From the NCBI RefSeq assembly GCF_000468035.1, contig NZ_KI260539.1, positions 1-60,288 on the forward strand: 60,288 bases of DNA, given 5' to 3'. The notes beneath the pieces are model-generated. The model made no database searches, was not told the DNA's origin, and was given only the letters and a program-made list of their open reading frames with translations. A program made the translations under genes and the position numbers. This DNA comes from Selenomonas sp. oral taxon 892 str. F0426. Lineage in GTDB: Bacteria > Bacillota > Negativicutes > Selenomonadales > Selenomonadaceae. Below, in pieces: positions 33,206-43,971 of this stretch; position 1 is the first letter of the stretch; each line of letters opens with the position of its first letter.

Positions 33206-34882
33206 ATGCGTGATGAGATGAATCGTGTGAGAAGGAATGCTGTTGTGCGTGCGGGGCTTGCTGCGTGTGTCTGTGCGGGGCTTGCATGTGGGGGAACGGT
33301 GACGTTTGCTGCGCCGTCGCTTGCGCGTCCGGGAGGGGACATCGCGGGCGAACGACCTGCTCCCGAGATCGGGCTCGAGAATATGACGCCGAATTATCAG
33401 CAGTCGGGTGATGATGCACAGTTTACGATTGAAAACTTTATCATGGAGGCACCGGATCTCTACCTTGACAAGGAAGAGTTGACGCGCATTCTTGAGGAGG
33501 GGATGGGCGAGAATCGGACGATGCCGCAGCTGCGCCGGACGGTGGATGCACTGACGACATACTGTCGTACTCATGGCTATCCTGCTGCAGCAGTGTATCT
33601 GCCGCCGCAGGACAGCCCAGATGGTATTGTGGTGCTGCGTGTGCTTCCTGGGCGCTATGGCGAGATTGCGATCGAGAACCACAGCCGACTGAAGACACCT
33701 GTGGCCAAACGCATCGTCGCTGGACTGAAGACGAACGATATTATTACAACGGAGAAACTCGAGACGGCGCTCTACTCAGTGTCGGATGCGACAGGGGCAC
33801 GCGCGGTCGGCGTGCTGAGTCCTGGCGCGGCGTTCGGAACGAGCAAGCTGACGGTGCGTATCGAGGACTCGAAGGCGTCGAACACGGTATTTTACGTCGA
33901 GAACTATGGCAACCCGAGTACGGGACGCTATCGCTATGGTCTCCAGGAGACGCTCTATGATCCGTCGGGAGCGGGGGATAAAATCAGTGTCGGTACGCTG
34001 ATCTCGAACGGGAGTCTGCGGAATTTCTATGCGAACTATGAGACGGTGGTCGGCCGCGGCGGAACAACGCTTGGCGTTGGGCTTTCACGCATGAACTACA
34101 AGTTGGGCGGTGAGCTGTCGAGGATCGGAGCCGAGGGCAACTCTCTGACGGTTACGCTGTTCGGACAGACACCGCTCTACCATCTGACGAATCGAAGTCT
34201 CCTCGTTCGCTATGGCTATAACTATCGCAATCTGAACGATGATATTTCCGGCTATGATCTCAAGGGGAAGAAGCATACGCACAGCATCTATGCGGGCTTG
34301 GTGGGTACGCAGCAGATGCGGGGACTGATGCTGAACTACAATGCGAATTTGACGATCGGCCAGCTGGGACTCGATTCGGAGTATACGCGTATCCTGGGAC
34401 GTCTCAACGATACGAAGGAAGGAACGTATACGAAGCTCGAGGCGGATGCGACGGCAGTGCAGCGCCTTGGCAACATGACAGATGTTCTCGTCAAGGTCTC
34501 GGGGCAGCTGGCGAGCCGCAATCTCGACAGCTCGGAGGAGTTCTACCTCGGCGGCCCGAACGGTGTGCGAGCCTATGCACAGGGTGAGGGGGCTGGCGAC
34601 GAGGGTATCCTCGGGACGGCAGAGCTGCGCTACCACGCGCCTGTACGCGGGCTGACGCTGAGTACGTTCTACGATATGGGAACAATACGCCTGAGTAAAG
34701 GCCGCGATCTCGGAGACAACCATGTGACACTGCACGGCTGGGGGCTGGGCGCAGCATACAACAATCCTGGGGATTGGTTCGCACGTGTGGACTATGCGCG
34801 TCGCATCGGACTTGATAGCTCCGTAGCGGCGAAGAACAGCGCACGGAATCGTGTCTGGTTCATGGCTGGAAAGATCTGGTAA
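33206..34882 (+). CDS. TpsB outer-membrane transporter (ShlB/FhaC family)
   Basis: The 558-residue protein secretes its TPS partner across the outer membrane. A signal peptide (GLAACVCAGLACGGTVTFAA) is followed by POTRA modules (about 75-230; the first includes YLDKEELTRILEEG and VVLRVLPGRYGEI) and a 16-strand-type barrel with the ENYGNPSTGRYR start, the VRAYAQGEGAGDEG loop motif corresponding to the family VRGY motif, and DMGTIRL. The chain ends in an aromatic residue (GKIW), as usual for outer-membrane barrels. ATG 33206 fits best; TTG 33194 and ATG 33218 are alternatives. Two reverse-strand genes separate it from the exoprotein gene, unlike the usual adjacent pairs. Confidence 0.92.
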   Translation: MRDEMNRVRRNAVVRAGLAACVCAGLACGGTVTFAAPSLARPGGDIAGERPAPEIGLENMTPNYQQSGDDAQFTIENFIMEAPDLYLDKEELTRILEEGMGENRTMPQLRRTVDALTTYCRTHGYPAAAVYLPPQDSPDGIVVLRVLPGRYGEIAIENHSRLKTPVAKRIVAGLKTNDIITTEKLETALYSVSDATGARAVGVLSPGAAFGTSKLTVRIEDSKASNTVFYVENYGNPSTGRYRYGLQETLYDPSGAGDKISVGTLISNGSLRNFYANYETVVGRGGTTLGVGLSRMNYKLGGELSRIGAEGNSLTVTLFGQTPLYHLTNRSLLVRYGYNYRNLNDDISGYDLKGKKHTHSIYAGLVGTQQMRGLMLNYNANLTIGQLGLDSEYTRILGRLNDTKEGTYTKLEADATAVQRLGNMTDVLVKVSGQLASRNLDSSEEFYLGGPNGVRAYAQGEGAGDEGILGTAELRYHAPVRGLTLSTFYDMGTIRLSKGRDLGDNHVTLHGWGLGAAYNNPGDWFARVDYARRIGLDSSVAAKNSARNRVWFMAGKIW

Positions 34883-34893
34883 TGCTGCTTGCG

Positions 34894-34921
34894 GTGCGCC
34901 TCCACACGAGTGGGGGCGCAC
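34894..34921 (+). terminator. Hairpin after tpsB, terminator without a good T tract
   Basis: An 11-bp stem (34894-34904 with 34911-34921, one wobble) on a six-base loop is followed only by TCTATT. It may be a weak terminator or a message-stabilising hairpin. Confidence 0.4.
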
Positions 34922-34977
34922 TCTATTCATGTGGGGAAACAAAACGGCAATTCATGATGGGGTGAATGGGAAGGACT

Positions 34978-35637
34978 ATGAGACTCAGACGAAAGCCGTG
35001 GATTGATACGGCAATTCTGGACTATGCGGATTTTGTTACGCCGCTCGGTGGAGACTGGTCGAAATGTGCAGGTGCGTGGCAGGAGACCTTCGGACGGTCG
35101 GCTCCGCTCCATGTGGAGATTGGTGTGGGCAAAGGAGATTTCCTGACGGAACTTGCTGCACGCAATCCCAGTGTCAACTATGTGGGCCTTGAGGCGCAGC
35201 AGGGTGTGCTTTACTTCGCTGCACGCAAGGCTGCCGTGCGTAGGTTGTCCAATGTCCGGCTGCTTGTTTTTGATGCCGCACGCCTTACAGAGGTCTTTGC
35301 GCCGCATGAGGTTGACCGCATTTATTTGAATTTCTCCGATCCATGGCCAAAAAAGCGTCATGCGAAGCGACGCCTGACGAGTGAGGCGTTCCTCGAGCGC
35401 TATGCTGCCGTGTTGAACTCGGACGGGGAGATTCACTTTAAGACGGATAATATGGGGCTCTTTGATTACTCCCTGGAGACGATGGAACGGGAGGGGTGGA
35501 TGCTCTCGCATGTGACGCATGACCTGCACGCGCTCGGAGAGGCGGATAATATCATGACGGAGTATGAGCGCAAATTCAGTGCGCGCGGAGCAAAGATTGG
35601 CCGCCTCGTGGCCCGCCGCCCGTCGGAGCGTCTGTGA
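34978..35637 (+). CDS. trmB: tRNA (guanine-N7-)-methyltransferase
   Basis: The 219-residue enzyme methylates G46 in the tRNA variable loop with S-adenosylmethionine. The SAM motif EIGVGKGDFL, the substrate motif YLNFSDPWPKKRHAKRRL and the HFKTDN and NIMTEYERKFS motifs are all diagnostic. The start at 34978 (MRLRRKPWID) matches the family N-terminus (M-x-x-R-x-KPW-x-D); an ATG 12 bases earlier (34966) is possible, and both have poorly spaced ribosome sites. It overlaps the next gene by one base (TGATG), so trmB and the FtsW-like gene are coupled. Confidence 0.94.
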   Translation: MRLRRKPWIDTAILDYADFVTPLGGDWSKCAGAWQETFGRSAPLHVEIGVGKGDFLTELAARNPSVNYVGLEAQQGVLYFAARKAAVRRLSNVRLLVFDAARLTEVFAPHEVDRIYLNFSDPWPKKRHAKRRLTSEAFLERYAAVLNSDGEIHFKTDNMGLFDYSLETMEREGWMLSHVTHDLHALGEADNIMTEYERKFSARGAKIGRLVARRPSERL

Positions 35638-36818
35638 TGCGTACACGCTATACGCTCTTTAAGAGTGATACGGAGCCGATCGTTATCATCATGGCGATTC
35701 TCCTTGTGACGGGGACGATCAATGTCTTCAGCTCGAGCTATGTCCTGGCGGCAATGAACTACGAGAACCCATATTATTTTTTGCAGCGGCATCTGCAGTG
35801 GCTTCTGATCGGTGTTATTGCGTGCTGGCTCTGCCGCCGCATGAACTATCAACGGATGCGCGGGCTGATGTTCGTCGGCATGGGTATTACGGTTATTTTA
35901 CTTGTTGCCGTACTCTTCGTCGGAACGACGGTGAATGGGGCGCAGCGCTGGCTTGCTTTTGGTCCTCTGAGCTTTCAGCCGGCGGAGTTCGCAAAGCTCA
36001 TGGCTGTGCTGATGGGGGCATTCTCGATCTCTGCGGTACTCAGCAAGGAGCATTTTCGCATGGATCGAGACGGGGGACGTGTGGCTATTCCGTTCGGAGC
36101 GATTCTTGTGATGGCCTTCCTGGTCTATCGTGAGCCGGATTTTGGGACGGCGTGCATTGTGTTTGGGGTGCCGATGCTGATGGCGCTTGTCCTCTTGGTG
36201 CCGCCGCGACGGTGGCTGTGGATCGGAGGTGTCTCGCTTGCGCTGGCGTTTGCCATTGGGACATTGCAGCCCTACCGTATGAGGCGCATCGAGGTGTGGA
36301 TTGATCCGTGGTCGGATGCGCGTGATGCGGGCTATCAGATGGTGCAGTCGCTCTCGACGATCGGTTCGGGCGGCATTTTCGGCATGGGCTTCGGCGATGG
36401 CGTAAGTAAGTACGAGTATCTGCCGGAGGCGCATACGGATTTTGCGTTTGCGATCTTTAGCCAGGAGCATGGATTTTTTGGCGTAGCGCTGATTTTCTTC
36501 CTGTTTGCCGTGCTGCTCATCACTTGTATGCGTGTAGCGGTGCGTGCAAAGGATACGTTCGGCCAGGTGCTCGCACTTGGCATCATCTTCCTCGTACTCG
36601 GACAGGCACTTGCAAATCTTGCAATGGTGGCGGGACTCCTGCCTGTCGTCGGGGTGCCGCTGCCGTTTATCAGCTATGGAGGTTCCTCGCTGATCGTGAC
36701 GATGGCAGGGATGGGAATGCTGCTTGGCATTGCCGACCGCAGTCAGGATACTTCTGTACCAAAGCAAAAACAGGAGGACCCGGAGAAGCGGCGCAGCAGG
36801 ATTCATGTGGTGCGATAA
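35637..36818 (+). CDS. FtsW/RodA/SpoVE-family peptidoglycan glycosyltransferase
   Basis: The 393-residue integral membrane protein belongs to the SEDS family that polymerises lipid II together with a class B penicillin-binding protein. Family motifs seen are FQPAEFAKL, EPDFGTA, AHTDFAFAIFSQEHGFFG with the catalytic-loop aspartate, and PLPFISYGGSSL near the C-terminus. About ten hydrophobic segments are present and the tail is charged. The sequence does not let me choose between cell-division (FtsW), elongation (RodA) and sporulation (SpoVE) roles: no cognate PBP or mre gene is adjacent. It overlaps trmB by one base. Confidence 0.92.
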   Translation: MRTRYTLFKSDTEPIVIIMAILLVTGTINVFSSSYVLAAMNYENPYYFLQRHLQWLLIGVIACWLCRRMNYQRMRGLMFVGMGITVILLVAVLFVGTTVNGAQRWLAFGPLSFQPAEFAKLMAVLMGAFSISAVLSKEHFRMDRDGGRVAIPFGAILVMAFLVYREPDFGTACIVFGVPMLMALVLLVPPRRWLWIGGVSLALAFAIGTLQPYRMRRIEVWIDPWSDARDAGYQMVQSLSTIGSGGIFGMGFGDGVSKYEYLPEAHTDFAFAIFSQEHGFFGVALIFFLFAVLLITCMRVAVRAKDTFGQVLALGIIFLVLGQALANLAMVAGLLPVVGVPLPFISYGGSSLIVTMAGMGMLLGIADRSQDTSVPKQKQEDPEKRRSRIHVVR

Positions 36819-36822
36819 CATG

Positions 36823-36860
36823 GGGATTTGCGTGAGAAGAAATGATTTCATGCAGATCCC
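36823..36860 (+). promoter_or_regulatory. Hairpin between the FtsW-like and LTA-synthase-like genes
   Basis: A 13-bp stem with two wobble pairs (GGGAT at 36823-36827 closing with ATCCC at 36856-36860) precedes a short T-rich stretch. It may attenuate read-through; it is not a clear terminator. Confidence 0.35.
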
Positions 36861-36881
36861 TGTACTTTTGTGAGGTGTTGG

Positions 36882-38894
36882 ATGTTCAGTGATTTCTTTT
36901 TGGGGATGCAGCAGGATCTCAAGGTTTTCCTCCTGCCGCCGGTTCTCTGTGCCGTATTTCGTCTGATCTTCATCCTCGTCTATCGTCCGAAGAAGTCTCC
37001 GCGTGGGGAGTGGCGCAAGTGGATCACCTGCTTCCGTTATGCTTTTTGGTGGGGGATGGATTTCAATGCATACGTATTCCTGATACCCCTCATTCTCGTA
37101 TCTATACCTGGTGCTTTTCTCCCCGTGTATTTCGCCATGGGCGATGGCGTGCGAATGGGGCTTCTCCTCGTCTATGCGGCAGCTCTCTATACGGCATTCA
37201 TCGCTAAAATGGTGTTCTATGCACATTTTCACGATACGTTCAATCAGACGATTTGGCTCGGTAAGAATGCGGATAAGCGCAACTTTGCCGATATTTTCTT
37301 TCATCAGAACCACGGAGCGTGGCTGCTCCTCGGCTATCTGCCCTATCTGGCGTTTTGCTGGGCTGCGGGCAATGCACTGCTCTCCCTGCCTTCTTTTTCT
37401 TACCCCATTGTGACAGAGGGGGTGGGGCAGTACGCGATCAATACGCTTGTGTTTATCGCTGCGATTTTGCTCTTTTATTGGCTGCGCTATGGCGGGACAC
37501 TGCGGCATCGCCTCAAACCTGAGTGGGACGAGGTGCCGCCGCTTGTCAAGGAGGATGCCGTTCTTGGAAAAGCATCGATCGACGATCTTATCGCTCTTGA
37601 AATGGTCTGGAAGCGTCCTGTACAGGAAGTCCTACATCACTCTGATGAGGAGAGCCGGGAGATTCTGGCGTCGGTGCTGCCGAAGAACTTTGCTGCATAC
37701 GCGCCATTAGAGGCCTTCAAGCGCACGGCGCAGGGAGCACGAATCACACCGCCGCGTCACATCTTTTTTCTCTTGGGAGAGAGTTATGGTCAGGTCTTTT
37801 TTGATGATCCGTATAGGGACCTGAATTTAATGGAGGCAGGCACACAATTTCGTGCTGAGCCGCATACCGTAAGCATTAATAATTTTATTTCCAGCGGTAT
37901 GATTTCGCAGCCTTCACTCGTCAGTCTTCTCCTTGGTATATACGATGCGGATTTGGAGCTGAACGAAAATGTCCTTTTTTGGAATCATACATTGCCAACA
38001 TCGTTGCCTTTGCAGCTGAAAGCGCTTGGCTATCACACGTCTTTTTGGTATGGCGGCGGATTGAATTGGGGGAGTCTCGTTCACTTCATTCCTGCACTTG
38101 GCTTTGATGCTGCATATGGCGGTACAGATATTTGTATGAACGATGCCCCACGTACGTGGCTTGGCGTTTACGACCACCTCTTCCTTGCGGAGGCAGCGCG
38201 GCGCATTCGTGCAGAGGGCAAGGCACAGCCCTCATTCCATTTCCTTTATACGACATCGAACCACGGACCTTTCCGCATTCCAATCGAGGAATATGGATTT
38301 GACGCAGCACGCTTGAACCCCGCAATGGCGGCTGCTCTGGAGAAAAATGCGGCGAAATACCGTGGACTTGGCTGCGCATGGTATGCAGACTGGGCACTTT
38401 GCCGCTTTATCGACGAGATGCGAGAGGCGTTTCCCGACAGCCTCTTTATCGTGACAGGTGACCATATGGGCGGGGAAGTTCCGCTTGTCGAAGGCGTGAC
38501 AGAACGACAGGAGCTTTTGCTGCGCGAGCGAATTCTTACCGCCTTTTCCTTGTATCATCCTGAGCTTACCCCTGAACACTTGGAGTACAATACGATCGGC
38601 GGACATATGAATATCCTGCCAACGCTCATTGAGTTGATTGCGCCAAAGGGGACCTCTTATTACGCAATTGAAAAACCTCTGACGGAGCGGATTGATCATA
38701 TAGTCACACCTTATGCATGGCTCACGAGAGGGGAAATTGGGTTTTATCGTGAGAGAGCAGCGCAGGAACTGACGGTAACAGCGGGTATGCTGCCGTGGAT
38801 GTTTGATACAGAGCGCTTTACGGCGGAGCGTGATGCATACGTCGAACTCACGGCATACTATGTTCGTCATCCGGAGTTGTTGATGAAGAGATAG
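36882..38894 (+). CDS. Membrane phosphoglycerol/phosphoethanolamine transferase-like protein (LTA synthase family)
   Basis: The 670-residue protein has five or so N-terminal membrane helices (about 10-210) and a large alkaline-phosphatase/sulfatase-type domain on the outer side. Metal-site motifs are FFLLGESYGQ, TSNHGPF and VTGDHMGGE. Where LtaS, EptA and relatives have a threonine nucleophile this protein reads FISSGMISQPS, so a serine may serve. Such enzymes move phosphoglycerol or phosphoethanolamine from phospholipids to envelope polymers; the acceptor is unknown. The ATG at 36882 follows GAGGTG; a GTG at 36870 is possible. It may be co-transcribed with trmB and the FtsW-like gene. Confidence 0.82.
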   Translation: MFSDFFLGMQQDLKVFLLPPVLCAVFRLIFILVYRPKKSPRGEWRKWITCFRYAFWWGMDFNAYVFLIPLILVSIPGAFLPVYFAMGDGVRMGLLLVYAAALYTAFIAKMVFYAHFHDTFNQTIWLGKNADKRNFADIFFHQNHGAWLLLGYLPYLAFCWAAGNALLSLPSFSYPIVTEGVGQYAINTLVFIAAILLFYWLRYGGTLRHRLKPEWDEVPPLVKEDAVLGKASIDDLIALEMVWKRPVQEVLHHSDEESREILASVLPKNFAAYAPLEAFKRTAQGARITPPRHIFFLLGESYGQVFFDDPYRDLNLMEAGTQFRAEPHTVSINNFISSGMISQPSLVSLLLGIYDADLELNENVLFWNHTLPTSLPLQLKALGYHTSFWYGGGLNWGSLVHFIPALGFDAAYGGTDICMNDAPRTWLGVYDHLFLAEAARRIRAEGKAQPSFHFLYTTSNHGPFRIPIEEYGFDAARLNPAMAAALEKNAAKYRGLGCAWYADWALCRFIDEMREAFPDSLFIVTGDHMGGEVPLVEGVTERQELLLRERILTAFSLYHPELTPEHLEYNTIGGHMNILPTLIELIAPKGTSYYAIEKPLTERIDHIVTPYAWLTRGEIGFYRERAAQELTVTAGMLPWMFDTERFTAERDAYVELTAYYVRHPELLMKR

Positions 38895-38998
38895 AGCTGA
38901 AATAGGGCCGCTAAATAAGTTTGCCCCATTTACAGAGAAAGAGGAGACAAAAAGATACGCTAGGAAGAGTGTAAATAAAAAACTTTGTAAAATATGCG

Positions 38999-39027
38999 TT
39001 GACAAGCTTTTTAGTGAATGATATTAT
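38999..39027 (+). promoter_or_regulatory. Consensus promoter of the str operon
   Basis: A perfect TTGACA (38999-39004), a 17-base spacer and TATTAT (39022-39027) lie 28 bases before the L7Ae-like gene. The flanking sequence is AT-rich, as in strong ribosomal promoters. Confidence 0.87.
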
Positions 39028-39055
39028 GTGACAGTCCCCTTTTTGGAGGTGCACT

Positions 39056-39301
39056 ATGTCTCTGGAAAAATTACGCACAGCACGTACAGTTGCCGGCATT
39101 CATCAGGCATGCAAGGTGGTGAAAAGCGGCGCGGCAGAGATGGTGTTCGTTGCCTCGGATGTCGATGCGCGTGTGCTTGATGCACTGCTCACGGCATGCA
39201 GGGACGCGGGAATCATACCCGACCGCACGGCGACGAAGGCGCAGCTTGGAGAAGCGGTACGCCTCGATGTGGGTGCCGCGGCGGTCGCAACACTACGGTA
39301 A
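39056..39301 (+). CDS. L7Ae-family ribosomal/kink-turn RNA-binding protein (YbxF-like)
   Basis: The 81-residue protein matches the small L7Ae-family protein that precedes rpsL in Firmicutes (YbxF). The AEMVFVASDVDARVLDAL segment and the IIPDRTATKAQLGEAV and DVGAAAVATL end correspond to the kink-turn RNA-binding fold. The ATG has GGAGG 7 bases upstream. In most Firmicutes rpoB-rpoC precede it; here it begins the operon behind its own promoter. Confidence 0.9.
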   Translation: MSLEKLRTARTVAGIHQACKVVKSGAAEMVFVASDVDARVLDALLTACRDAGIIPDRTATKAQLGEAVRLDVGAAAVATLR

Positions 39302-39364
39302 AAACGCAGGATCTGCGTTTTCATACAAAAGATTTGAAACGACGACAAAGGAAGGAGGTGCAGT

Positions 39365-39742
39365 ATGCCAACGATCAATCAGCTCATTCGCAAGAGCCGG
39401 AAGAGCCTTGAGGAGAAATCGAAAGCACCAGCACTGAAGAACAGCCCGCAGAAGCGCGGCGTCTGCACGCGTGTCTACACGTCCACGCCGAAGAAGCCGA
39501 ACTCTGCTCTTAGAAAGGTTGCTCGTGTTCGCTTGACGAACAGCATCGAGGTGACCGCATATATCCCGGGCATCGGGCACAATCTGCAGGAGCACAGCGT
39601 CGTCCTTATTCGCGGCGGACGTGTGAAGGATCTGCCGGGTGTTCGTTACCACATCATTCGCGGCTCGCTTGATACCGCCGGTGTGCAGAACCGCGCACAG
39701 GGGCGTTCAAAGTACGGCGCGAAACGCGCGAAGAAGAAGTAA
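39365..39742 (+). CDS. rpsL: Ribosomal protein S12
   Basis: The 125-residue decoding-centre protein of the 30S subunit shows [18 protein letters not shown] and [17 protein letters not shown]. The two lysines whose replacement gives streptomycin resistance (in TPKKPNS and RVKDLPG) are wild type. Strong Shine-Dalgarno AAGGAGG before ATG. Followed 27 bases later by rpsG. Confidence 0.97.
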   Translation: MPTINQLIRKSRKSLEEKSKAPALKNSPQKRGVCTRVYTSTPKKPNSALRKVARVRLTNSIEVTAYIPGIGHNLQEHSVVLIRGGRVKDLPGVRYHIIRGSLDTAGVQNRAQGRSKYGAKRAKKK

Positions 39743-40240
<498 letters not shown>

Positions 40241-40243
40241 GAG

Positions 40244-40391
40244 CCGCTGATGAAAAACTTGTCAGATTGGCACAGATTTTTCGCCCTATCAAGGAGGCAA
40301 ACCGGACGCAGAGTAGTGCTCTGTGGAGGATTTGCCGACACAGAGAGGGCGGAAAAGATTCGCCAAGATGACGGTGTCGGATTTATCAGAG
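40244..40391 (+). mobile_element. MITE-like repeat, copy 1, between rpsG and fusA
   Basis: This segment aligns along its length with the reverse complement of 58281-58448. Its ends read GCTGATGAAA (40245-40254) and ATTTATCAG (40381-40389), degenerate inverted repeats. The shared core is AAGGAGGCAAACCGGACG (40291-40308), a small hairpin CAGAG-TAGTG-CTCTG (40309-40323) and TGGAGGATTTGCCGACA (40324-40340); GGCAAA (40296-40301) can also pair with TTTGCC (40331-40336). No coding capacity is seen. It lies within the str operon and will be transcribed. Confidence 0.8.
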
Positions 40392-40430
40392 GTTACGTAA
40401 TATCAGTAGTGTAAGGAGCGATAGGAAACA

Positions 40431-42509
40431 GTGGCAAGAGAATATTCCCTTGAAAAAACGCGGAATATCGGCATCATGGCGCACATTGATGCCGGCAAGA
40501 CGACGACCACCGAGCGCATTCTCTTCTACACGGGCGTAACGCACAAGATCGGTGAGGTTCATGAGGGCGCTGCCACCATGGACTGGATGGTTCAGGAACA
40601 GGAACGCGGCATTACGATTACGTCGGCGGCGACGACCTGCCACTGGAAAGACCATCGCATCAATATCATTGATACGCCGGGTCACGTTGACTTTACGGTC
40701 GAGGTAGAGCGCTCACTGCGCGTGCTGGACGGCACGGTTGCAGTTCTGACCGCACGCGGCGGCGTTGAGCCGCAGACGGAGACGGTCTGGCGTCAGGCGG
40801 AGCGCTACAATGTTCCGCGCATGGCGTATGTCAATAAGATGGACATTACGGGCGCCGATTTCTTCAATGTTATAAACATGATGCGTGAGCGCCTCAATGC
40901 GAACCCGGTGGCAATTCAGCTGCCGATCGGCGCTGAGGATGAGTTCAAAGGCATCATCGACCTCGTGAAGATGGATGCCATCGTCTATGAGGATGATCTC
41001 GGCAAGGTGACAGACGAGGTCGAGATTCCGGCTGAGTACAAAGAACAGGCGGAAGAGTACCGCGAGAAGCTGATTGAGGCGTGCGCTGAGGCGGACGATG
41101 ACCTCATGGAGAAGTATCTCGGCGGCGAGGAGGTTACGGAGGAGGAAATCCGCCGTGCGATCCGCAAGGCGACGATTGCCTGCCAGATGACGCCGGTCAC
41201 CTGCGGCACCTCGTACCGCAACAAGGGCGTTCAGCCGCTGCTTGACGCCATCGTTGCCTATATGCCGGCACCAACGGACATTCCGCCGATCGCAGGCGTG
41301 AACCCGGATACGGGTGAGGCAGACAGTCGTCCGGCATCGGATGAGGCACCGTTCTCGGCACTTGCGTTCAAGATTATGACAGACCCGTACGTTGGCAAGC
41401 TCGCGTTCTTCCGCGTCTACTCCGGCGTGCTGAATTCCGGTTCCTACGTCTACAATGCGACGAAGGACGGTAAGGAACGCATCGGACGCATCCTCCAGAT
41501 GCACGCGAACAACCGCAAGGAGATCGATGTGGTCTACAGTGGTGATATCGCTGCTGCGGTCGGCCTGAAGAACACAACGACGGGCGATACGCTCTGCGAT
41601 GAGAGCAAGCCCATCATTCTCGAGTCGATGGAGTTCCCGGATCCGGTTATCTCCGTTGCGGTTGAACCTGCGACGAAGAACGACCAGGAGAAGATGGGTG
41701 TTGCCCTCCAGAAGCTCGCGGAGGAGGATCCGACCTTCCGTGTGCATACGGATGGCGAGACGGGCCAGGTCATCATCTCGGGCATGGGTGAGCTGCATCT
41801 GCAGATCATCGTTGACCGTATGCTCCGCGAGTTCAAGGTCGACTGCAAGGTCGGCGAGCCGCAGGTGGCATACCGCGAGACGATCCGCAAGTCCGTCAAG
41901 GCAGAGGGCAAGTTTGTCCGTCAGTCCGGCGGTCATGGTCAGTACGGCCACTGCTGGCTCGAGCTCGTTCCGCAGGATGCGGGCGAGGGCTTCAGTTTCG
42001 AGAACAAGGTCGTTGGCGGCGTGATTCCGAAGGAGTTTATCAACCCGATCGAGGCCGGTGTCCGTCAGGCGATGGAAGGCGGCGTTGTCGCCGGCTATCC
42101 GATGGTCGACATCAAAGTCATCGTGTACGACGGCTCGTTCCACGAGGTCGACTCGTCCGAAGCTGCGTTCAAGGTGGCCGGTTCGATGGCGTTCAAGGCG
42201 GGTGCCGAAAAGGCAAGCCCGGTTCTCCTTGAGCCGTATGTCAAGGTTGAGGTTACGGTACCCGAGGAGTACATGGGTGACGTCATCGGCGACCTGAACT
42301 CGCGCCGCGGACGCATTGACGGCATGGAACCGCGAAATGGCGTGCAGGTCATCAACGCGTTCGTTCCGCTCTCGGAGATGTTCGGCTACTCGACGGATCT
42401 CCGTTCCAAAACTCAGGGCCGCGGGAACTACTCGATGGAAGTTTCCTTCTACGACGAAGTTCCTAAGAATATAGCTGACGCTGTAGTCGCCAAGAACAAA
42501 GGCGAATAA
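40431..42509 (+). CDS. fusA: Elongation factor G
   Basis: The 692-residue translocation GTPase starts with GTG. G-domain motifs are AHIDAGKTT (residues 17-25), the switch region [17 protein letters not shown] and NKMD; domains II-V follow, with the [10 protein letters not shown]-like segment (here [11 protein letters not shown]) in domain IV and the C-terminal [15 protein letters not shown]. Length matches the family. tuf follows 15 bases after its stop. Confidence 0.97.
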   Translation: MAREYSLEKTRNIGIMAHIDAGKTTTTERILFYTGVTHKIGEVHEGAATMDWMVQEQERGITITSAATTCHWKDHRINIIDTPGHVDFTVEVERSLRVLDGTVAVLTARGGVEPQTETVWRQAERYNVPRMAYVNKMDITGADFFNVINMMRERLNANPVAIQLPIGAEDEFKGIIDLVKMDAIVYEDDLGKVTDEVEIPAEYKEQAEEYREKLIEACAEADDDLMEKYLGGEEVTEEEIRRAIRKATIACQMTPVTCGTSYRNKGVQPLLDAIVAYMPAPTDIPPIAGVNPDTGEADSRPASDEAPFSALAFKIMTDPYVGKLAFFRVYSGVLNSGSYVYNATKDGKERIGRILQMHANNRKEIDVVYSGDIAAAVGLKNTTTGDTLCDESKPIILESMEFPDPVISVAVEPATKNDQEKMGVALQKLAEEDPTFRVHTDGETGQVIISGMGELHLQIIVDRMLREFKVDCKVGEPQVAYRETIRKSVKAEGKFVRQSGGHGQYGHCWLELVPQDAGEGFSFENKVVGGVIPKEFINPIEAGVRQAMEGGVVAGYPMVDIKVIVYDGSFHEVDSSEAAFKVAGSMAFKAGAEKASPVLLEPYVKVEVTVPEEYMGDVIGDLNSRRGRIDGMEPRNGVQVINAFVPLSEMFGYSTDLRSKTQGRGNYSMEVSFYDEVPKNIADAVVAKNKGE

Positions 42510-42524
42510 GGAGGCAATTTTAGA

Positions 42525-43712
<1,188 letters not shown>

Positions 43713-43741
43713 TTCTTAGTCTCTTGATATTCCCTAGGGAG

Positions 43742-43770
43742 AGGAGCGGCGCGCTCGCGTCGCTCCTTTT
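43742..43770 (+). terminator. Terminator of the str operon
   Basis: AGGAGCG (43742-43748) pairs with CGCTCCT (43761-43767) around a GC-rich 12-base loop, then four T. The S10 operon starts about 200 bases downstream. Confidence 0.75.
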
Positions 43771-43971
43771 CGAGGGAAATGACGGTTCGATGAAAAATCA
43801 TCCGGAATTTCCCAATGGGGGTATGATACAACTTCTTTTCATCTTTTGGAATCATACGATACGACGTACTCCATGCGATGACATGGCAGATGGCTATGCC
43901 CCGGCGGGGCAGAGGGAACTGCCGTGGAGAAATGTTTGGGGCGAGACCCCGGACCAAGGAGGAAAACTACT
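43771..43971 (+). promoter_or_regulatory. Leader region of the S10 operon
   Basis: No gene is seen in this 201-base gap. It contains a possible -10 TATGAT (43822-43827) without a clear -35, a hairpin TGCCCC-GGC-GGGGCA (43897-43911), and a second hairpin GGGG-CGAGA-CCCC (43938-43950) just before the Shine-Dalgarno AAGGAGG. The hairpins could be the site of ribosomal-protein feedback, as L4 acts on the S10 leader in some bacteria. Confidence 0.45.

Noticed and set aside
35898-37508. Open frame of 536 codons opposite the FtsW-like and LTA-synthase-like genes
   Set aside because: Runs antisense across two genes and an intergenic hairpin; His/Arg-rich low-plausibility composition.
36882-38894. 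Simple sulfatase
   Set aside because: The formylglycine-type C/S-x-P-x-R motif is absent and several membrane helices precede the domain, which fits the LtaS/MdoB/EptA group better.
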